64,000 bases of DNA from a bacterium (GTDB taxonomy: Bacteria > Patescibacteria > Paceibacteria > UBA9973 > UBA6065): contig JAUXUT010000149.1 of NCBI GenBank assembly GCA_030680695.1, forward strand, positions 585,431-649,430, in the 5' to 3' direction. Below, one piece after another: positions 42,446-51,087 of the stretch. Numbering within the stretch: the first letter of the stretch is position 1; the number at the start of each line of letters is the position of its first letter. The notes under the pieces are model-generated. The model saw nothing but the letters and a program-made list of their open reading frames with translations, ran no database searches and had not been told where the DNA came from. Made by a program: the position numbers and the translations under genes.

Positions 42446-43075
42446 ATGGAACCTCAATTTCTTTTTGCGCTCCTGGTTCTCCTGTTCTCGGTCGTCATAC
42501 ATGAGGTATCGCACGGCTTTGCCGCGCTTTTTCTCGGTGACCGCACAGCAGAATACGAGGGAAGGCTCACCTTGAATCCGATAAAGCATATCGACCCAAT
42601 CGGCACCATCGTATTTCCGTTCATCAGCATGCTTATCGGAGGTTTCATATTCGGTTGGGCCAAGCCGGTGCCTTACAATCCGTATAATCTTCGTAACCGT
42701 CGATGGGGCGAGGCCATTGTCGCTTTTGCTGGACCGCTGTCGAACATTATTCTTGCCCTCATCTTTGGGCTTTTTATGAGATTCTATCTCTTGCCTCAAG
42801 GCATGGCGCTCGATCCGATCGGCATCATCTGTATGACCATTGTGATTGTGAATATTGCACTCGCCATATTCAATCTTGTGCCGGTGCCTCCACTTGACGG
42901 GTCCAAGATTCTGACAGCTTTCCTGCCTGCGAACGCGCTTAAGGCTCGTCAGGCTATAGAACGCCTCGGATTCTTTGGCGTCCTTATATTCATATTCTTG
43001 TTCTGGCGATTCTTTGCGCCCGTAATACCATGGGCCTTTACTCTGATTACTGGAGCGTCGTTCGGATCACTTTAA
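42446..43075 (+). CDS. Site-2 protease family (M50) membrane metalloprotease
   Basis: 209 aa with about five transmembrane helices. Zinc motif VIHEVSHGFAAL and the second metal ligand motif NLVPVPPLDGSKI. This short form without PDZ domain belongs to the SpoIVFB/rhomboid-like M50 group of CPR. Cleaves substrates within the membrane; substrate unknown. TAGAAT exactly six bases before ATG: leaderless. The 3' end overlaps the methyltransferase gene by 29 bases. Confidence 0.92.
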   Translation: MEPQFLFALLVLLFSVVIHEVSHGFAALFLGDRTAEYEGRLTLNPIKHIDPIGTIVFPFISMLIGGFIFGWAKPVPYNPYNLRNRRWGEAIVAFAGPLSNIILALIFGLFMRFYLLPQGMALDPIGIICMTIVIVNIALAIFNLVPVPPLDGSKILTAFLPANALKARQAIERLGFFGVLIFIFLFWRFFAPVIPWAFTLITGASFGSL

Positions 43076-44030
43076 ATTTACCATCGTCTTTCACGACAGT
43101 TGTTGGTCCAACATTCATTTCGAGAGTTCGTTCGTACGGGAGGAACGAGTTCGCGACTACATACAATTCGCCACTAGGGGCAAGGAAATTTTTCGCTTCG
43201 TGAGAAAGTCTGTCAATAAAAGCGTAATCCGTGGCGATTCCCGTATGAAACGGGGGATTAGAAACGATGAGGTCGAATTGTGTGGTCCGGCCGTCTGCAC
43301 CGCGCGTTACGCCCGCAAGCACGTCTGATTCGAACACATCAGCTTCGACACCATTCTTTTTCAATGTTTCTTTGGTCGCGAGCACAGCGAGGCGGCTCTT
43401 GTCACACATAGACACTTCAGAATCAGGCGAAAGTTTCTTATATATCGTACCTATGACGCCTGCGCCGCATCCAACGTCGATGACACGCTTTTTTCCGTAC
43501 GGAATATGTGAGAGGAGCAGTCGTGTGCCAGCATCAAGCTTGCCTGTATTGAACACACCTGGAAAATGGGCGACATCAACCGCGATTTCTTCCGTGCCAT
43601 TTTTGTACACAATCGGCTCGTATGCCAAGAAGTCTGCAAGATTTTTATGCGCCGTCAGCTTTTCGTTCATCCCAACATACAGAGCCGAATGATTTCCGAC
43701 CATTTTTTCTTGCACCGGTCCGATGTTCGCCTCGAAGGCTACATTCGCAGATCTGATGCCCGCATCGTTCTCACCTGTCAGTACGACAACACCGCCTTTA
43801 CGAACGGCTTTTGACGCGAAAGCCAGGGTCATATCAATAAGAGCTTTGCCTTTAGGGAGGAGGACAATGGCGCTTTCGGCTTCCGGCGCGCTTCCCATGG
43901 CCTGCGGCGCGAAAAGCGACTCTTCGGAGTCGAACAAGAGCGGGTCTTTGAGCCCGTGCGCGGCGAGGGCGACACGGTTGCGCTCGATGAGGGCGAGGGG
44001 AAGGCCGTTGCTGATTTTATTTTTCGACAT
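43047..44030 (-). CDS. RsmC/RlmG-like class I methyltransferase
   Basis: 327 aa from ATG 44028-44030. Two-domain layout of RsmC/RlmG: a degenerate N-terminal methyltransferase-like half (VVVLTGENDAGIRSA) and a catalytic C-terminal half with SAM motif VIDVGCGAGVIGTIY, acidic loop SMCDKSRLAVLATKE and target motif LIVSNPPFHTG (NPPF, N2-guanine specificity). It probably methylates guanine in 16S or 23S rRNA. Confidence 0.88.
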   Translation of the reverse strand: MSKNKISNGLPLALIERNRVALAAHGLKDPLLFDSEESLFAPQAMGSAPEAESAIVLLPKGKALIDMTLAFASKAVRKGGVVVLTGENDAGIRSANVAFEANIGPVQEKMVGNHSALYVGMNEKLTAHKNLADFLAYEPIVYKNGTEEIAVDVAHFPGVFNTGKLDAGTRLLLSHIPYGKKRVIDVGCGAGVIGTIYKKLSPDSEVSMCDKSRLAVLATKETLKKNGVEADVFESDVLAGVTRGADGRTTQFDLIVSNPPFHTGIATDYAFIDRLSHEAKNFLAPSGELYVVANSFLPYERTLEMNVGPTTVVKDDGKFKVIRTTLQ

Positions 44031-44089
44031 GACCATATCCTATTCGAGCTGTACGGTTTTGGGAATAGGGAGTAAATCATGTCGCATCA

Positions 44090-44118
44090 TTGACGATTTA
44101 TATATTTAAGTGTATAAC
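44090..44118 (+). promoter_or_regulatory. Promoter of the XRE regulator gene
   Basis: TTGACG (44090-44095), 17-base spacer, TATAAC (44113-44118); leader of about 40 bases and a CGGAG motif before the start. Confidence 0.65.
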
Positions 44119-44165
44119 TAATTAGTAATAGCACATCAACAAACAACCAATTTCGGAGTTTTCTT

Positions 44166-44522
44166 ATGGACAAAAAGAAAGTCGGTGCCTTCCTCGCCGG
44201 TAAGAGGCTGGTGCTTGGTCTCAGTGAAAAGCAGATGAGCAACTTGCTTGGCTGCAATCGGACGACGGTGATGCGCATCGAGAAAGGCCTGTCCGGCATC
44301 CGTCGCAACAATGTCGCCAATGTAGCGCAAGCGTATCAGGTCTCGATTAAGGAGCTGACAGAGATGTGTGACTATGAGACATCTCACGTTCCGGATGCTC
44401 CCATGCTTGTGACAACGGAGGACCTCAAATTCTTGGTTACGGTCTCTGAAGGCCTCAAGACGCCCATGAGCATGACTCTGATCTACGGACTCCTGTCTCA
44501 TCGTAAGCAGAGCACTGGCTGA
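44166..44522 (+). CDS. XRE-type helix-turn-helix transcriptional regulator
   Basis: 118 aa. Helix-turn-helix of the Cro/C1 type: LAGKRLVLGLSEKQMSNLLGCNRTTVMRIEKGLSGIRRNNVANVAQAY in parts, residues about 8-62. The C-terminal half is unrecognised. Single gene with promoter, leader and terminator; no obvious operator partner. Targets unknown. Confidence 0.85.
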   Translation: MDKKKVGAFLAGKRLVLGLSEKQMSNLLGCNRTTVMRIEKGLSGIRRNNVANVAQAYQVSIKELTEMCDYETSHVPDAPMLVTTEDLKFLVTVSEGLKTPMSMTLIYGLLSHRKQSTG

Positions 44523-44552
44523 ATTCAGCTTTTGGGAACACGTACTATTTCC

Positions 44553-44580
44553 AAGCCCGCATTTATGCGGGCTTTGTTTT
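44553..44580 (+). terminator. Terminator of the XRE gene
   Basis: AAGCCCGCAT / ATGCGGGCTT followed by TGTTTTG; also serves the convergent murE-like gene. Confidence 0.8.
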
Positions 44581-44585
44581 GAAAA

Positions 44586-45857
44586 CTAACCGCGCTGTTT
44601 CAATTTCGCCAGTTCTTCACGCACAACGGTTGCGTCGTCCCATGGAATCTTGGTGTTGTTCGCACCCATAATATACGGATCTGTACCTTTACCTGTGATG
44701 AGTACGGCGTCGGATGATTTTGCCATGGCGAGGGCCTTGGCGATGGCTTCACGCCTATCCATAATGACCTGCGGTACGGCGTCGGCGATCGCGGCGGCCA
44801 TGTCATCCACTATTTTCTTCGGGTCATCATCGTACGGGTCTTCATTGGTGAGAATTATCTCATCGCATTCAGCGGCGGCGATGCGCGCCATCTGATCACG
44901 CTTCCATGTGTCACGTCCGCCACCAGTATTGCCGAGCACGCAGATTCGTCGTGAGTTTTGAAAGACGTCATAGAGCTTCTGCAAGGAATCTGGCGTATGT
45001 GCGTAATCCACGACCACGGTGAAGTCCTGTCCGGCCTCGATACGTTCGACGCGGCCGCGGATACCCGTGAACTTCTCGATGGCTTTTTTGCATGTTTCGA
45101 TAGATATTCCTTGGGTATCAGCATACGTGATGGCGGCGAGCTCGTTCATGATGTTGAATTCACCCGAAAGCAGTGAATCAATGCGCATTCCTCGTACAGT
45201 CATATAGAAACCTTCCTTGTGAAGTTGGAACGGTGCGGCATCCGAAAGCGAGAACAGCACCTTGTGTTCAAATGGGTGGTCAACGAAACGATCGTGATGC
45301 TTGTCGTCTTTGTTGGCGACGATGATAGTCGGCTTTTTTGGTGACCTCGACACGGCTTCGGCGATCGAAAGCTTGGCGGCAAGATATTTGTCGAACGATC
45401 CGTGGGCCTCGATGTGTTCCGGGGCGATGTTGGTGAAAATGAGAGCATCGAAATCAATGAAGCGGTGTCGGAAAAACTGCGCACCCTGACTTGTCGCCTC
45501 GACCACAGCGTATTGGCAGCCAGCTTTGACCGCGTCACTCAGAAATTTTTGCATAAAGAACCGTCCAGGCATCGACATCTTGTGCATGTTGTCCCGTGAC
45601 TCACCGGCGATCTTGAATCTGATGGTGTTCGAAACGGCGGTCTTGTATCCGGCTTCTCTGAGAATAGCGTTAGTTATTTCAACCACTGACGTTTTGCCTT
45701 TGGTGCCGGTAACGGCCACTACTTTGATGTGGCGAGAAGGGAAGCGGTATATGACCGCGCCAAGCCAGGCCATAGATATGTGATAAGCAGGCTGAAGGGC
45801 ACGGAAAATGAAGCTGGGTATGAGCTTGCGGAGGTGATAGAGGATATTATCGTACAT
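44586..45857 (-). CDS. Mur ligase family protein (MurE-like)
   Basis: 423 aa. ATP site VVAVTGTKGKTSVVEI, EATSQGAQFFRH, FTNIAPEHIEAHGS, Mur ligase C-terminal motifs GIRGRVERIE, VVDYAHTPDSLQKLY and LGNTGGGRDTWKR. The amino-acid-recognition loop reads NEDPYDDDP rather than the DNPR of meso-diaminopimelate-specific MurE, so the added amino acid may differ. A short N-terminus with a hydrophobic stretch replaces the usual uridine domain. Role: cell-wall precursor synthesis. Confidence 0.88.
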   Translation of the reverse strand: MYDNILYHLRKLIPSFIFRALQPAYHISMAWLGAVIYRFPSRHIKVVAVTGTKGKTSVVEITNAILREAGYKTAVSNTIRFKIAGESRDNMHKMSMPGRFFMQKFLSDAVKAGCQYAVVEATSQGAQFFRHRFIDFDALIFTNIAPEHIEAHGSFDKYLAAKLSIAEAVSRSPKKPTIIVANKDDKHHDRFVDHPFEHKVLFSLSDAAPFQLHKEGFYMTVRGMRIDSLLSGEFNIMNELAAITYADTQGISIETCKKAIEKFTGIRGRVERIEAGQDFTVVVDYAHTPDSLQKLYDVFQNSRRICVLGNTGGGRDTWKRDQMARIAAAECDEIILTNEDPYDDDPKKIVDDMAAAIADAVPQVIMDRREAIAKALAMAKSSDAVLITGKGTDPYIMGANNTKIPWDDATVVREELAKLKQRG

Positions 45858-45956
45858 AGTGTGCGCTGTTGAAGTGTCTGTATTATGGCCTATTTTCAGG
45901 GTTTAAAAAGGCTTGCAATTTAAACCCCTATGTGGTATAATTGAAAGATAAGCTTC

Positions 45957-45989
45957 AAAAAGCCCGCTCCTTGCAGGAGCGGGCTTTTT
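45957..45989. terminator. Terminator downstream of ruvA
   Basis: AAAAAGCCCGCTCC / GGAGCGGGCTTTTT with TTGCA loop. A TATAAT at about 45936 upstream on the plus strand is close to it, so a very short RNA cannot be excluded. Confidence 0.85.
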
Positions 45990-45994
45990 ATTAT

Positions 45995-46573
45995 TTATTT
46001 ACCCAAAATTTTCAGCGCTTTTTTAACGCGCTCACCGGTGTCGATGACAGCGGGGTCGACTTCCTTGAGGGCTTCGCGCGCATCGCCGTGTTTGTATCCA
46101 AGAGCTTTCAACGCTTCAAGGGCGTCCACTTCGTCGCGGAGCGAGATACCGCCCGTTCCGCCAGCTTCTTCGGCACCAAACTTACCTTTCAACTCAAGAA
46201 CGATTTTGTCGGCCATTTTCTTGCCGATACCGGATACTTTGGTGAGGTGTGACGTGTCGCCTGTGGAAACTGCCTTGCGAATATTTTGCACGGACGAGAC
46301 ATTCAATATACCGAGGGCTGTTTTTGGGCCGATACCCGAAACAGACGAAATGAGAAGCTCGAAGAAGTTGAGCTCGTCTTGGGAAGGGAAGCCGTACAGG
46401 GTGTGTGCGTCCTCGCGTACGGCCATGTGGGTCCAAAGGGACGCCTCGGAGCCTTCTTTTAGTCGGTCAAGGGCATTGCTCGCGGCAAAAACCTTGTAAC
46501 CAAGGCCATTGACGTCGATAACGACGGATCGTTCTTCTTTGTTCAAAACCGTGCCCCTGATGTGGGTTATCAT
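45995..46573 (-). CDS. ruvA: Holliday junction branch migration protein RuvA
   Basis: 192 aa. N-terminal OB fold (MITHIRGTVLNKEERSVVIDVNGLGYKVF), two helix-hairpin-helix motifs (LISSVSGIGPKTALGIL, KVSGIGKKMADKIVLELKGK) and a C-terminal RuvB-interacting domain (DALEALKALGYKHGDAREAL). DNA recombination and repair. Confidence 0.96.
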   Translation of the reverse strand: MITHIRGTVLNKEERSVVIDVNGLGYKVFAASNALDRLKEGSEASLWTHMAVREDAHTLYGFPSQDELNFFELLISSVSGIGPKTALGILNVSSVQNIRKAVSTGDTSHLTKVSGIGKKMADKIVLELKGKFGAEEAGGTGGISLRDEVDALEALKALGYKHGDAREALKEVDPAVIDTGERVKKALKILGK

Positions 46574-46666
46574 GTCAGAAGTATATCAGAAAAGCGGTCT
46601 TCGCAGCCCGAAAAGGCCCTCTGGGCTTGCGTTTGACTGGCTTTGCTGGTAAAGTGGCCTTCACAT

Positions 46667-46930
46667 ATGCCAATCACATCTTCAGCCAAGAAAGCCCTCC
46701 GCGCATCGAAAAAGAAGCGCGTATACAATATCGCTCATCGCGACGCAGTATCGGTTGCGGTTAAACAGATTCGCAAGCTCGTCGCCGCAGGCAAGAAGGC
46801 CGAGGCTATGAAGCTCCTCCCAAAGGCCTACAAGGAACTCGACAAGTCCGCGAAGGTTGGTTTCATCAAGAAAAACGCAGTTTCCCGAACCAAGTCCCGC
46901 CTCTCGGCAGCCATCAAGAAAATCAAGTAA
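46667..46930 (+). CDS. rpsT: 30S ribosomal protein S20
   Basis: 87 aa from ATG 46667. MPITSSAKKALRASKKKRVYN, KKAEAMKLLPKAYKELDKSAK and KNAVSRTKSRLSAAI are typical S20. The upstream in-frame extension is not conserved. Confidence 0.94.
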   Translation: MPITSSAKKALRASKKKRVYNIAHRDAVSVAVKQIRKLVAAGKKAEAMKLLPKAYKELDKSAKVGFIKKNAVSRTKSRLSAAIKKIK

Positions 46931-46948
46931 GCAAAGCGTAAGACAAAG

Positions 46949-46979
46949 AAAAATCCCCGATTAAAATTCGGGGATTTTT
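46949..46979 (+). terminator. Terminator of rpsT
   Basis: AAAAATCCCCGA / TCGGGGATTTTT with T-run. Confidence 0.9.
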
Positions 46980-47003
46980 CTTTTGCTATACCTCGGATGT
47001 TTG

Positions 47004-47075
47004 TGCTCCCGATAGGAATCGAACCTATATTTTAAGTTCCGCAAACTTATGTCCTATCCATTGAACGACGGGAGC
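47004..47075 (-). tRNA. tRNA-Arg (anticodon GCG)
   Basis: Acceptor GCTCCCG/CGGGAGC, D stem GTTC/GGAC, anticodon stem TAAGT/ACTTA with loop TTGCGGA, T loop GTTCGATTC. Most bacteria read CGU/CGC with an inosine-modified ACG tRNA; a GCG anticodon avoids the need for the TadA deaminase. Confidence 0.93.
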
Positions 47076-47146
47076 AGTCCACATAACTTACCTTAAAATG
47101 CGCTAAATGTAAAAAATCCGCGCGATTGTCGCGCGGAAGATTGTTT

Positions 47147-47605
47147 CTAGAAGCCGAGACGTTCGATGAATTCCTGGAAGGGATTTTCCTTGAATTCGAC
47201 CATTGGCAGTCGTGGATCCATAATGGCCTTCACATGTTCCATATCGGCGATATCCATCGGGATCATGACGTGCGGCATGAAGATACGCTTTTGTTCGAGT
47301 ATAAGGCGAGCACCATCGAAATGTTCCGGGTCAATCCAGTATGATTTGAGTTCCTTGAATGGATAGACGACGTTTTCTACGCGGACGAATTTTTCCGCGA
47401 TTTCGACTGTGACCACACCTGGTCTCCTTGCGGCGAAGAGGCAGAGGACGAACGCGCCAATGACGACGAGTACTGCGAAAAGGATATTACCAAAGAGAAC
47501 GGCGGTGATAGCGACGGCGCCCGCGATGATTCCTACAACCCAGAACCAATCCTGGCTCCTTTCGCGGTGGGCGTATTCGTGCGTCTGCCATGAAAAACTA
47601 CTCAT
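47147..47605 (-). CDS. Membrane protein with two N-terminal helices and PH-like domain
   Basis: 152 aa. WFWVVGIIAGAVAITAVLFGNILFAVLVVIGAFVLCLF (in two helices, about residues 20-58), then a soluble domain with EKFVRVENVVYPFKELKSYWI, reminiscent of bacterial PH-like domains (DUF5673-type). Common in CPR; function unknown. Confidence 0.75.
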   Translation of the reverse strand: MSSFSWQTHEYAHRERSQDWFWVVGIIAGAVAITAVLFGNILFAVLVVIGAFVLCLFAARRPGVVTVEIAEKFVRVENVVYPFKELKSYWIDPEHFDGARLILEQKRIFMPHVMIPMDIADMEHVKAIMDPRLPMVEFKENPFQEFIERLGF

Positions 47606-47641
47606 ATGTCCAGATTATACCACTATGTGTATAATCAGGGT

Positions 47642-47857
47642 ATGCAAATAACCGACCCAATCATCATCACTGCAATAGTCATAGCCGCAATATGGTCGTT
47701 GCCATGGAAAGGTGTGTCGCTTTGGAAAGCGGCCCGCAACGGGCACACGATTTGGTTTGTGGTATTGCTTCTTGTTAACTCACTCGCTGTTCTAGATATT
47801 CTTTATATATTTGTGTTTTCGAAGAAGACAGGACAGAATACAAACGTACAGAGGTAA
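47642..47857 (+). CDS. DUF5652 family membrane protein
   Basis: 71 aa from ATG 47642. Two transmembrane helices with the family signature LPWKGVSLWKAARNGHTIWFVVLLLVNSLAVLDILYIF in parts. CPR-wide small protein of unknown function. TATAAT (47630-47635) six bases before the ATG: a clear leaderless start. Confidence 0.88.
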   Translation: MQITDPIIITAIVIAAIWSLPWKGVSLWKAARNGHTIWFVVLLLVNSLAVLDILYIFVFSKKTGQNTNVQR

Positions 47858-47874
47858 TCCTCTGTACGCCTAAC

Positions 47875-47961
47875 GGATGGGTGGCTGAGTGGTCTAAAGC
47901 AACAGTCTTGAAAACTGTCGTCCCTTCACGGGGACCGTGAGTTCGAATCTCACCCCATCCG
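47875..47961 (+). tRNA. tRNA-Ser (anticodon TGA)
   Basis: Acceptor GGATGGG/CCCATCC, anticodon stem CAGT/ACTG with loop CTTGAAA, long variable arm (TCGTCCCTTCACGGGGACCG region) and T loop GTTCGAATC. Class II tRNA of 87 bases. Confidence 0.95.
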
Positions 47962-47972
47962 CAGATTAATAT

Positions 47973-48389
47973 ATGCGCCTCATAGGAATCGATTACGGAG
48001 AAAAGAACGTCGGCCTGGCCGTTTCGGACGACCAGGGCCTCATGGCGTTCCCTCATTCGGTCATGCGTAATACTTCCCGCCTTGCGGATGAGGTAGAAAA
48101 GCTTGCGAAAGATAAGGACGCATCACTCGTCGTAATAGGGGAATCCAGGGACTACAAAGGTAATGCGAATTCCGTGCTCGAAAAAACCCTTATATTCGCG
48201 GAAGAGCTCAGAGCGCGAGGTCTTACGGTAGAATTGGAGTCTGAAACCCTTTCATCACATCAGGCCGCGCATTTCCAAGGAAAGACCGATATGATAGATG
48301 CGGCTGCGGCGAGTATCATATTGCAAAGTTACATAGACAGAAAGAAACCACAGGTAGAGGGAGAAGAGCCGTTCTATAATCAAGAGTAA
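47973..48389 (+). CDS. ruvX: Putative pre-16S rRNA nuclease RuvX/YqgF
   Basis: 138 aa. RNase H-fold Holliday-resolvase-like family: MRLIGIDYGEKNVGLAVSD, LVVIGESRDYKGN, and the C-terminal DMIDAAAASIILQSYI. Involved in 5' maturation of 16S rRNA. Starts 11 bases after tRNA-Ser and is probably co-transcribed with it. Confidence 0.93.
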   Translation: MRLIGIDYGEKNVGLAVSDDQGLMAFPHSVMRNTSRLADEVEKLAKDKDASLVVIGESRDYKGNANSVLEKTLIFAEELRARGLTVELESETLSSHQAAHFQGKTDMIDAAAASIILQSYIDRKKPQVEGEEPFYNQE

Positions 48390-48401
48390 AGACACGAATA
48401 C

Positions 48402-48806
48402 ATGATCACATACGAAGATTTCGCTAAGGTTGAGATAAAGGCGGGGAAGATTCTTTCTGCCGAGAAAATACCAGACACCGACAAGCTCTTGAAGCTTTTT
48501 GTGGATTTTGGCCCAATATCGGTGCAACCTGTCGCGGACATTTCCGTCGAAGGTGTACCAGTCGCAAAGGTCGAGATGCAAGAAGTCGCGCGCGACATTC
48601 GTCAGATAGTTTCTGGCATATCTATGTATTTTCCAGATCCACAATCATTGGTAGGCAAGGTTTGCATGTTTGTGACCAACCTCGAGCCAAGGAAAATCAA
48701 AGGTTTCGAGTCTAACGGCATGCTTTTCGCCCTCTCGACCGAAGACGGAAAGTTCTCGTTACTTGAACCGAACAAGGACATACCTGAAGGCACCAAGGCG
48801 AAATAA
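48402..48806 (+). CDS. tRNA-binding (EMAP/CsaA-like) OB-fold protein
   Basis: 134 aa. OB-fold as in the C-terminus of MetRS and CsaA: YEDFAKVEIKAGKILSAEKIPDTDKLLKLFVDFG, then VGKVCMFVTNLEPRKIKGFESNGMLFAL. In CPR the dimerising tRNA-binding domain of MetRS is often a separate gene; CsaA-like chaperone is the alternative. Confidence 0.88.
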   Translation: MITYEDFAKVEIKAGKILSAEKIPDTDKLLKLFVDFGPISVQPVADISVEGVPVAKVEMQEVARDIRQIVSGISMYFPDPQSLVGKVCMFVTNLEPRKIKGFESNGMLFALSTEDGKFSLLEPNKDIPEGTKAK

Positions 48807-48823
48807 CAGCCACATAATTTACT

Positions 48824-49456
48824 ATGCCATCTTTCATCACTTCCGCCCTTCACTATATCGAGCCAGCATTCCTCATCGAGACACTGGGACTTATCGGCGT
48901 GTACGCCATTGTTTTCGCAGAGTCCGGTTTGTTTTTCGGATTTTTCTTGCCGGGTGATTCGCTTCTCTTCAGTGCTGGACTGTTCGCTTCGCAAGGATAC
49001 TTCGGCATCACGGCACTCGTGTTTGGAACGATGATTGCTGCAATCTTGGGCGACAGTGTGGGCTATGCGTTCGGGCGTAATGTCGGTCCACGGATTTTCT
49101 CGCGAGAAGACTCCTTCTTCTTTCACAAAAAGCATGTTGAAAGGGCGAGCCAGTTCTATGCACGTCATGGCAAGAAAGCCATCATCTTGGCCCGTTTCGT
49201 CCCAATCATCCGTACATTCGCACCGATAGTCGCTGGTGTGGGACGCATGGAATATCGCACGTTTCTTACATACAACATCATCGGCGGAGTTGTATGGACG
49301 GCTTCTTTCACGCTTCTTGGATATTTTTTGGGCAAGGCAATTCCCGGCATTGGCGATTATATACACTACATAGTCATCGGCATCATTATTCTTTCGCTCG
49401 TACCTATCGCATACGAATGGATGCGAGCCAAGAGGGCCGCTCCGCAGAATCCGTAG
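48824..49456 (+). CDS. DedA family membrane protein
   Basis: 210 aa with several helices. DedA/VTT signatures: VFAESGLFFGFFLPGDSLLFSAG, ILGDSVGYAFGRNVGPRIF, and HGKKAIILARFVPIIRTFAPIVAGVGRM followed by YNIIGGVVWTASFTLLGYFLG. Likely a lipid flippase/scramblase-like protein of the envelope. Confidence 0.93.
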   Translation: MPSFITSALHYIEPAFLIETLGLIGVYAIVFAESGLFFGFFLPGDSLLFSAGLFASQGYFGITALVFGTMIAAILGDSVGYAFGRNVGPRIFSREDSFFFHKKHVERASQFYARHGKKAIILARFVPIIRTFAPIVAGVGRMEYRTFLTYNIIGGVVWTASFTLLGYFLGKAIPGIGDYIHYIVIGIIILSLVPIAYEWMRAKRAAPQNP

Positions 49457-49492
49457 AGAATCTCGTACAGAATATCTGGTATAATCTTCTCT

Positions 49493-50551
49493 GTGAAAGC
49501 TTTCATGAAACGCGCTTTTCCCGTACCGCGCTTGCTTGTTCCGGCACGGCTTGCGGTTGATGTGAATGACGGACGCATCCGTTATTTTGATTTCGAGCGT
49601 AAGGGTGGCATGCTCCGACCTAAATCATTCGGACAGGTCGAAATTCCGCGTATGCGCATGGGTGCAGACAAGCCGCAACCTGAAGCCAGGGAAGCGCTTG
49701 CGAAATTTGCCGCAGAACAGGGCAACCCTGCGGTTCGCGTTATCATCCACGAGGCCGAGGCATATGTATTCAGGACGTCAGTTAAGACCACCAATCCTCG
49801 AGAAGTGCGCTTTGCGATCGAATCGTCGCTCGAAGAAAACGTGCCGATTCCTTTATCAGAAGCGATATTTGAATACAGCGCGGTGCGCATTGACGAGAAG
49901 AGGGGAGAAACCATCGTCGCTGTATCTGTTGTTTCCGAGAAGACACTATCGTCCGCTGTAGACTTGTTTCGATCTGCTGGTCTGCGCCCAGTATCTTTTG
50001 AAACCGAATCCCGTGCCCTTTCCCGCGCTTTGTTCAAGGAAGGCGATAACCGTGCACATGCTGTGCTAGCCATCGATGCACACCACACAACGGTGTTTAT
50101 CGTACAAGATGGTGCGGTTTCGTTCAGTTCTTCAATCGAGGTTGGCGCACATGATATTGATTCTGCTGTGGCAAAGACTTTCAGTCTTGACATACCAGCT
50201 GCGCGCGAAGTTATCCGAACCAAGGCCTTCAGTCATGAACGAGATGACATGAAAGTCTTTGATGCCATGATTCCGGCACTTTCAACCCTGCGCGACGAAC
50301 TCAACAAAGTTTTAAATTACTGGAATATCCTTGGTAAAAAAGAACCAGAAATCGAAGAGGTTTCTGATGTCGTAATCGCGGGTAGCTATTCGCTCATATC
50401 TGGTCTTGCACAATACATATCGATTACTACAAAGCTTCCAGTAGTGCAGGGGTCGGTGTGGACAAGGGTTGGTATTTCACCAGACTCCGTACCAGATTTA
50501 CCATACAAGGATTCACTCGATTACGGCGCAGTCATAGGCTCGCTTCTATAA
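49493..50551 (+). CDS. pilM: Type IV pilus biogenesis protein PilM
   Basis: 352 aa from GTG 49493 (ATG 49505 is an alternative). TATAAT (49480-49485) ends seven bases before the GTG. Actin-like ATPase family: ARLAVDVNDGRIRYFDFE, FAIESSLEENVPIPLSEAIFEY, VLAIDAHHTTVFIVQDGAVSFSSSIEVGA and DVVIAGSYSLISGLAQYI. Cytoplasmic ring component that recruits PilN. First gene of a pilMNO-like operon. Confidence 0.88.
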   Translation: MKAFMKRAFPVPRLLVPARLAVDVNDGRIRYFDFERKGGMLRPKSFGQVEIPRMRMGADKPQPEAREALAKFAAEQGNPAVRVIIHEAEAYVFRTSVKTTNPREVRFAIESSLEENVPIPLSEAIFEYSAVRIDEKRGETIVAVSVVSEKTLSSAVDLFRSAGLRPVSFETESRALSRALFKEGDNRAHAVLAIDAHHTTVFIVQDGAVSFSSSIEVGAHDIDSAVAKTFSLDIPAAREVIRTKAFSHERDDMKVFDAMIPALSTLRDELNKVLNYWNILGKKEPEIEEVSDVVIAGSYSLISGLAQYISITTKLPVVQGSVWTRVGISPDSVPDLPYKDSLDYGAVIGSLL

Positions 50552-50555
50552 TCAT

Positions 50556-51086
50556 ATGTTTACATTCTTACCGCGCGGATACAGGGAAGACACGATAAGC
50601 GAATACAGGAAACGCGTCCTCACCGTGTTCGTTGCCCTGTGTATTGTTCTCGCCATACTTTCCATAGCCCTCATCATGCCGACATTCGTGAGCCTTCACT
50701 TCCAAAGGAATCAGGCTCTCGACGAGAAGACTCGGACAGAAAATATTCAGGCTGGATCGGTTGACGCAGCTGCCGGGGCAGAGATTACAAAGCTCAACGA
50801 AAGGCTCGTTGCGGTGAGCGAGGGGGCGGACGAGAAAACCATGATTGCTTTGTTTGAGCGAGTTTTGATCAACGACAGGTCTGGGATATCTATAACAGCT
50901 ATCGGCGCTTCACGAAAAGATGGGTCTATGAGCATCAGGGGTATAGCCAATACACGCGAGACTCTCGTCGCTTTCTCACAGTCACTTCAAGGTGAGCCGT
51001 CTTTCGTATCGGTAGACCTTCCTGTATCAAGTCTGGCGAAGAATCGTGATATATCGTTTGCCATCACTATAATGCTCAAGCAATAG
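50556..51086 (+). CDS. pilN: PilN-like pilus alignment protein
   Basis: 176 aa. Short cytoplasmic N-terminus (FTFLPRGYREDTISEYRKR, the PilM-binding tail type), one transmembrane helix (VFVALCIVLAILSIALIM), then coiled coil and a ferredoxin-like domain. Four bases after pilM. Confidence 0.82.
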   Translation: MFTFLPRGYREDTISEYRKRVLTVFVALCIVLAILSIALIMPTFVSLHFQRNQALDEKTRTENIQAGSVDAAAGAEITKLNERLVAVSEGADEKTMIALFERVLINDRSGISITAIGASRKDGSMSIRGIANTRETLVAFSQSLQGEPSFVSVDLPVSSLAKNRDISFAITIMLKQ

Positions 51087-51087
51087 C

